From Haliclystus octoradiatus (Eukaryota; Cnidaria; Staurozoa; Stauromedusae; Haliclystidae), in NCBI GenBank assembly GCA_916610825.1, contig OU744447.1, positions 33,357,073 to 33,421,072 on the forward strand: a stretch of 64,000 nt of DNA, written 5' to 3'. The notes under the pieces are model-generated. The model searched no databases. It had not been told where the DNA came from and saw nothing but the letters and a program-made list of their open reading frames with translations. The stretch's first letter is position 1. Each line of letters begins with the position of its first letter. Shown piece by piece: positions 52,401 through 61,400 of the stretch. A program made the position numbers and the translations under genes.

Positions 52401-55400
52401 ACGCTACTACTGCTGCAAACGAGTTGAAGAATGAACAAGTTACAATAACAACAGTGGGTATCGGTAAAATGTTGAATGAACAAATTATGAGATCATGGGC
52501 AACAGATCCTACTTATTATTTCCATGCTGATGATTATCCTAGCCTTCAGCAATCAGTACAAACAGTCAACAAAGTATTATGCAAAGGTAAGAAAATAATT
52601 GTTTTAAATGTAAGGAAATTTTTACATGAAGACGTAGTTACATATTTGAAATCTTGACGAAAAAGTTATACTATACTACCTATAGATGCCAAATTTCCAC
52701 AATGAAATATATCGATAAGTCATCGAAATGTTTTTTTACATTAGCATTGATCGGTATCAAATAGCAAGAATTTCTTGATAAGTTATCATATCCCCTTCAA
52801 AAGTGTTATTCTTACGTCTGCAATATTATCGTTAAATTGCAGGAATCGAAGATGAAGACAAACCAATCAAAATAACTACTCCTATTCCACCTAAAGCGGA
52901 CAAGCCAACAGCTGCACCAACACCAAACTTTAAACCACCAGGTATTTCCAAGTTAAATATTGTGCATATCGATAGCTATTCCAGGACTGTGTTTGTGATT
53001 TTTCTTCTACCTCGTAAATTACTTCTACTATACAGTATATACACACATGAACTAGAAGCTTGTTTGCTTAGAAATGAAGGACTGGTCACATTTAAATCAG
53101 GAATTCAAAATTAAAATCAGTGCCTTTTGGAACTCAATGTCTATATACAGAAAATACATGCTATGCACCGACGAGGAATCAAACACTGGTCCCCTAAATG
53201 AACTATGAGAACTATATTTATATTGGCGTTTATACATGAATTCCAGATTCTTGATCTTCTAGATCGACAATTTGTGAACATGGATTATAGGATATGAATT
53301 TTGAAATGCCTCTTGCTACATTTCTTCCAAAGATCCTTATCATTTAAGATGTGTTCCGTGAAGGAAGAATTCTGCGGAATTGTACTTTTAATAAATAAAA
53401 TTACCTTTCTTCATTCTATAGTAGTCCCGCAGACACCCATCAACGCACCAACAGATGAACAAGGTAAAAAGCCAGAGTAACGACGAAGCAAAAAATCTGT
53501 TATGGAGATCCTTCTTCCTTTCATATTTCTCATTGCTAAAGCCAGTCTCTGGGAAAAAGGGATAGCTCTCTTGAATTGATTGTAAATATCCCACCTCAGA
53601 ACAAAGGGAATTATAATCTCTGAAGAAGTTTATTGAAAATTAATTTGTTACCAATTTAACAGTTTCTGTACAATATCGTTGAGATGACAAATACAATCTA
53701 TTTCCACGGACACGGATGAAATTGATTTTTTCATTCATTTTCGCAAACATCAGTGATATTTTGAGGGCCAGTGACTTTTCAATTGAGCACATTAATCCTT
53801 AGTCGAGCTTCGTCATTATCAATCAATCACGTGAAAAATCATCCTGATGTTGATGGAAATGTAAATTTGTAACTTCGTGAACTCTTACCAGTTACGTGGA
53901 GAATGATATAATATTCATGATGTTGGTGGAATTTTAATTCTAAAAGCGAATTAGAATACCAACAGAAGCCAATAGCATGAGTGTGTCCAGATGTCTTCTT
54001 CTTGTACATAGCAAACATTGAAATAATTTTGTAAATTTCATTGATTTTCGTGATGGTATATGCGATAAAAAAAACACACAATAGATGGTGCAACAGTTTC
54101 GATTTAATCTAAAATCATCTTCAAGGAATGTAATAAGGAGGAGTTAAAAGGTTACATGAATATACCATCATGAAATTCATGTCAACTAAACCTTTGCGAA
54201 GAATTTCATTGATGTTAACGAAATAGAGCGTCCTTTTGTCGATACTTTAACAAGGTTGTACATTATTAATTGAAGGTGGTATTTTGTATAATGTTCACGT
54301 ACTATCCGTTCCATGCGGTTATTTGGTTGGCTATGTACGTAATGTCCAACCTTCCACTTCCTACTTCATTCAAATTTCAAAACAATTAAAGAGTTCATAC
54401 AAAATTAGTGAATAACTTATTAGCGTACTTCCGACAAAGAAAGTTGAAAATGAAGATCATTCTACATTACAAAACAAATATTTTTACATTAATCACTCGA
54501 TAACAATAAAACACATTTTATATTTCGTTCTGGTTTCGAAGTTCAGTTATCTGATTCCAGAGTTTATTGTTCGATTTCGATATCAATGATATGTATTTAA
54601 TTTTGATCTAAATTCGATTTCGATGTTATAGCTTGTCCCGTTACTGCTGACATTGTTATTTTGGTCGATGCATCCGGATCGATCGGTAGATCAACATTTG
54701 AAAACGGTGTCATCAATACACTGAAGAAAACCATCTCGTTCTTCGATATCGGACCATCAAAAACAAGAATCAGTATTATCGTATTCAGTTATACTGCAAC
54801 TGTAAGTAAATCAAATGATTCTGAAAGATCTGTTGGAATGTTTTCTATGAGATGCATATCTATAGACGTTGGAGTACATTATTTGGAGTTTTATCATTCA
54901 AGTAATAATTTCTGCGTTACTATTTCTTCATTTCTATATTCTGTGTTACTATTTTTTCACACCAATAAGCCGTTATGTACACTTTTGAACGAATAATGTA
55001 CTATAAGCAGTCGGTAAGACTATCAATTACTAAATATGTTTTGTATGAAAATGTTTAAATCAAAAGCTGAGATTACTTAGATTCTTGTAAGCAGGAATCA
55101 AATCAGCCATCTCAAAGATAATGATGGGAACTACCAGAATTTGGAAGAAGTTGTACAGCAAATATCTAATTTTGGATATCCATACTAGAATTGCTATGTG
55201 CCCTTGATGCTCCAATGCAAACGCGTTGACGATATGATTATATATTACTGGCGTTTTGCTTTAGGTTGCAATTAAATTCACCGAAAGCACTTCCAAAATG
55301 AATGTACTAAATGCACTTTCTCGTGTCAAGTACATGGGTCAGAATACATATACAAATAAGGCATTTTACGAAGCAGGACGTATACTAACCCGCGAAGCAC

Positions 55401-58400
55401 GTCCAAAAGCAAGCAAAATTGTATTACTCTTGACTGATGGTATGGCAACAAAACAAAGACTTGCTGATTTGGAAGCAAAAGCACTTAGGGAAAAAAATTA
55501 CAGGGTTATGGCTATAGCTGTTGGTTCACAAAATAAAATAATAAATAGAAGAATGAAGGAGAGAATGCTTCCTTGGGTTAGTCGTTCATCATATTATTTT
55601 GGTATGGAAAGCTTTGAAGAATTGGAAAATAAAATAAAGACAATATCCCAGAGTATCTGTGTGGGTGAGTCTTTTACTGATGCTATTGTTTTTGTAATTC
55701 AAAACTTTAGGCACATGCGGCAGTGAGTAAAGTATGCTTACGAAGAAATGTAGAAATTTCTATCGAGATGATGTAAACCATATCAGACTTGCCAATATAT
55801 TCTTCTATTAAAATTGATTGGTAGGAAGACATACAAAATATCTCAATTGTAAAAATGAATTATACTTTTGAGAGGGGTTAAGGAGAAGGGGGCATAAACA
55901 TTGCTGTATCTTTGATGAATTATGTTATCGTCAGCCATTTATATGCAGGATCTTTATATAGTAATTTTTCCTATTTGCCTTGCAGTTGCAAAACCCCCTT
56001 CAGGACCACCTCCAGCTCTTCCAGGAGTACCAGGTAATTTGAATATTTTTTACAGATTAAATGTTATAGCTTATAGTTTTATTCAACACCCATAAATCAA
56101 TAGGGCTGGTTTATACGCAGCAGCAATTACGCAAATAGTAAAAAATTACATATACGGCATGAACAATAATAATAATCAATAGCAATAATAAGGCATTTAT
56201 ATAGCGCCTATATCGTTATCTTCTAAGAAATGAACATGAACACGAGGAAATATACCTTCCGAAACATAATTCATCCTTTTTAACAATATAACCTTTCAGA
56301 TACATTGATAGGTATATAAAATAATAGCTATTAACTATTACGAATAATAACTATTTTCGCCCCTTCGTCGGGACCAAGAGAGTTACAGTAAACTCAGGTA
56401 AAAATACCACATGGTGCTAGATCGAATTGATTTGAAGTGCTGATGTTAGGAATTCTACTAGTTTGGATGACTTTGTTTTCAACTTTCCAACTCACTGCTA
56501 GTCTTACGTGTATTTACAACTATGGATTTGAAGCTATCCCCGGCTATATATCTGATGTGAAATTTTATTGACTCCAATTGAGAACAACTTCGCACAACTT
56601 TGCAAGAGAACGTCATGCCAGGATACATCAATTCACGAGATAATGAATGATTTCATGCTACATTTTCTATTTTCTGAAATCATTTTGCCAATACATGGCT
56701 GGAATGAAATTAGCACAAAGGAATAGAATCACATTATGGTTGACAACTAAAAATTAAGATCGCAACACTTTTGCCAGGGATTTTCTTGGCTGATATAATC
56801 AAGTCCATTCAATGTGTCTGTACAGGAAGTTAGCCCTGTGATTCTGTTACAATAATCTACAACATAACATGTATCGTTTCTGCTTATATTTGAAGAGGAT
56901 GAAAAACCGATACAAATCACGACTCCTTGTTGGTTTAGCATGAGTTAGAGGCCAGCCTCGTGATAGAATGTATAAGTAAGTGGATCAAGAGATGTGAGAC
57001 AGAAGAGTTTTGAAGTGGATCTGAATTATACTTGATGTTGTTATATTACTAACGTTGTATTCTTTATGTATTTATCCGACTCTACATTGGCACAGTGGAT
57101 AGATTTATATATTTTTTTTTTCATGCATATATAATCAACCATATTTTTACGTTATGGCAACTTTTCGTGGGCGTCTTCCGCCTGAATTCAATCCTGGTCA
57201 ACGTGATGCATATGACCGATTTACGAAGTGGAAATTCGGTTTCCAAACCTATATGACTGCCACCGACTTAGCACTGCAATCAGAAGCAAAGAAGCTTGCT
57301 ATTCTCTACAACATTGCAGGCGAAGAGTTCCGGCAATTTACCAAGAAAAACTGTACGTTTAATTTGGCCGACAACACGGAAACTGTCACTAATGTCCTCA
57401 AAGGAATAACTAAGATCCTGAAACCACAGAGACGACATTTGGATTACCGTTGTAAGTTATTTGATTGTCGTCAAAGTGAAGACGAGCCAATACATGAATA
57501 CTTACAACAATTGAGAAATTTATATGATGAGACTGGTTACACTGACCGCACCCTAACCGGAGATATGTTAATGCGGGATTTGTTGGTTCGTGGTGTCCGA
57601 AACGAAGACGCAAAACGATTATTATTGCAACAGGATTTTGACTCTTTAACTATTGACGAATGTACAAAATTAGTCTCAAGTTATGAAACTGTTAATAGAT
57701 CAGATGCTGTTAAAACAGAGATTATCGCCGCTACAACTGCAAATAATACAAAGATTATCGATTCATGCAAATATTGTGGACGATCGCACGCTGTTGGACG
57801 CTGTCCTGCATATGGGAAATCATGTTCATCATGTGGACTTCGTAATCATTTTCACAGCGTTTGTCAGCGTAGTAAATATGCGAATGACAGTGTTAACAAG
57901 ACAAGGACGCCATCACAGCATAAAGTATCTGTCAGGCGTAAATCACATCGCTCTGATAAAAGCGCTGCTCTTGACAATGAGGATAACACCTCATCATCGA
58001 ATGAGTCGGAAATTTCTTTTGCATTAACTTCCGCTCAGCCAGGTGAGCGTGCTTATGTACATTTATTTGTAAACGGAGACCCTTTGAAATTTTTAATCGA
58101 TCCTGGAAGTACGGCAACGATGTTACCTGTAGAATATTTAAAGAAAGGTCAAGAATTTAAAATGCTTACTGACACTTTTGTGAAACCATGGAATAGTAAA
58201 AAGATACCTATTATTGCTGAAGGAAAAATCAAAGTGTCGGCCTCATCAAGCGACAAGGCAATTTTGATCAAGGCTAAATGTATAAAGAAATTAAAATGTC
58301 CTCTGTTGAGTTATTCCGACTATTTATTATTAGGAGGACAGCCGTTACAATTACCTGAAGCATACGATGTCAGCGTAAGTGCTGTCGATGAAACGCTAGG

Positions 58401-61400
58401 AAATATTGGTGTTGCAACAATTAATGTTAAATCTAATGTTACACCTATTGTTCAAGGTGCACGAAAGCTTGCTTTCAGATTACATAAACCAGTTGAAAAA
58501 GAAATAGAAAAGATGGTTAACGCTGATATATTGGAGAGAGTGACTGGCCCTAGTAAATGGTTATCGCCGATTGTTGTCGCTTGGCGAAAAAATGGAAATG
58601 TACGTCTTTGCGGCGATTTTAGACGTTTAAACGAAGCTGTTCAACGAGAACGTTATGCCATTCCAAACGCTGATTCATTTTTCGCTAAGATGTCTGGTTC
58701 CAAATACTTTTCCTGTTTGGATTTAGAGTCCGGGTTTCATCAAATCAAACTCGATGCGGATTCTTCGGAATTAACTACAATCTCAACTCATATTGGAAAT
58801 TATAAATTTAAACGTTTACCTTTTGGTGTGAGCTCTGCTCCTGAATTGTTTCAAAGAGTTATGTCAGATCATTTAGTTGATCTTCCTGGATGTCTAGTTT
58901 ATATCGACGATATAATTATATTTGGCAAAGACCGTACTGAACATGACGCTCGTCTAAATGCTGTTTTACGACGTTTAAAATCCATTGGGGCAAAATTAAA
59001 TAAAAAGAAATGTAAATTTGCACAAGAACAGTTGCTTTATCTTGGTCATACAATTTCTGCTGCTGGTCTGGCTCCAGATCTTACAAAAATTACTGAAGCT
59101 TTGGCATTACAACCACCAAAGTCTGTCACAGAAGCGCGTCGTTTGTTAGGTATGTTAAACTACTTGCAAAAATTTTTACCTTCATTATCTAACAATTTAA
59201 AAGCTATACGAGATATATTGAAGGGCTCATATGATCAGAGCGCTATTGATAATTGTTGGGATAAAATGAAGGATGATTTACGATGTGCTGCAACTACTTC
59301 GTTTGCATTTTACGATTGTAATGCTACTACTGCTGTTTTGTCCGATGCAAGTCCACATGGATTAGGAGCTGTGCTCATGCAATTGCATAACAATGAATGG
59401 AAGCCTGTTTTGTGCGCTAGTCGATCCCTCACCTCCACTGAGCAGAAATACTCGCAGATGGAGCGTGAACTATTATCTATTGTGTTTGGTGCTACTCGTT
59501 TCCGACAATTTATTTTGGGTGGTCCTGTACAATTTTGGACTGACCATAAACCTTTAGAGTCTATTTGGAAAAAACCATTTGACGATGTTGCCCCTCGTTT
59601 ACAGCGTATGTTAATGAGATTAGCTTCTTTTGGGGGCACTATTTGTTATAAACCGGCCCGTGAACAGATGAATACATTAGCAGATACTTTATCTCGTTCA
59701 CCTATTGCGGATGACACCACTGAATTGTCTACTAAAGATTACAGTGAAATTGCATCAGTTGTTCTTGATGACGCTACACAATTTCTTACTCCTGAATTTG
59801 TGTCTATAAAAGAAGTTTCCCGCGAAACAGCTGCAAGTAATGCGTTGTCGTTAGTTATCAATTGTTTAGAGACTAGTAATTGGTCTAACTTACCTGAAAA
59901 TTTGGATTGTTATTTTAAAGAACGTTATTCATTATCTGTTTCTTCACAGCCACGTTTACTGCTAAGAGGTTCACAGATTGTCATTCCATCTACCTTACGT
60001 GAACGTGTTATTTATTCTGCGCACGACAGTCATGTTGGTTTAAAATCTACATTGTCTAATTTATCATCAGTATGGTGGCCTGGTTTGACCAAAGAAGTAA
60101 AAACTATTATTGAACATTGTGAACAATGTAAAGAATTCGATGAACGGTGGCCTAATACTGAGTTAAAGCCATCTGATGTATTACCGCCGTGGCACACTTT
60201 AGCAATGGATATTTTCCATGTAGATGGTAAACCATATTTAAGTATTGTTGATTATGGGTCTCGTTACCCTGAAGTGTTTTCTATAAAACGTGAGAAAACG
60301 CCTGATATTTTAGATGCTTTAGAATCTGTATTTTGTTCTCATGGTCCGTGTTTAGAGATCATGTCTGATAACGGATCGCAGTTTACGTCTAAGAAGTTTA
60401 AGTCATTTTTGTCATCATGGGGCGTTACAATTCGACACTCGGCCCCGCGATACCCCAGATCTAATGGGATGGTTGAACGTTTTCACCGGACTTTTAAAAG
60501 ACGATGGTCTCGTTGTGACGATCTTAGTAATAACCAACGTTTACGTCACGTTTTATTTATTATGCGTACTTCTCATCATCGTATGATCGGTACATCGCCT
60601 TTGCATGCTTTGACAGGTCGACGTCCTATAACGGCAATTCCTGCTTTATTTTCATCAAAAGCTGTAAATGTAGATAGTCAATTAAAAGCTAAGTTAGCAA
60701 TGAAAAAATATCACGATAGCGGTAATAATATTAGTAATGTACCTATTCCCAATGACGGGGAAAGAGTTTTATTTAGACATGGTAACAATAACGTCCGTGG
60801 TATTGCAGTAAGTTCGTCTGAAGACCGTACAACAATTTCAACAGATTCCGGTCAGCAACTTGTGAGGGCTAGGTCTCATGTGAGACCAACCTCAAGATTT
60901 AATAATAATGATAATGTACATACACGATCTGGACGAGTTAGTAAACCGCCTGTGCGTTTTGATCCATCCGATCCTTCTACACATTAATCAGGTGTCGTTA
61001 ACGTTGTTCTTCTTATAATTAAATACTTCTTGCTGTTACATATTTATTCGATAATTTGATTTAAATACTTCATATAATTATACATAATTAATAATTAAAA
61101 TTAATAAACTTTTGAAGAAGAAGCGAGTGTTGGTTTAGCATGAGTTAGAGGCCAGCCTCGTGATAGAATGTATAAGTAAGTGGATCAAGAGATGTGAGAC
61201 AGAAGAGTTTTGAAGTGGATCTGAATTATACTTGATGTTGTTATATTACTAACGTTGTATTCTTTATGTATTTATCCGACTCTACATCCTATTCCACCAA
61301 ATGCAAAACAACCATCAGTTGCACCAACAGTAAAACCACAAGAAGTTGGTAGGTTTTAATGCAGAATATGATATATAGTCAGGCATGGAAACTATATATT

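Noticed and set aside
57410-59639. Minus-strand and off-frame open frames inside the gypsy gag-pol
   Set aside because: Shadows of the 1,277-codon frame.
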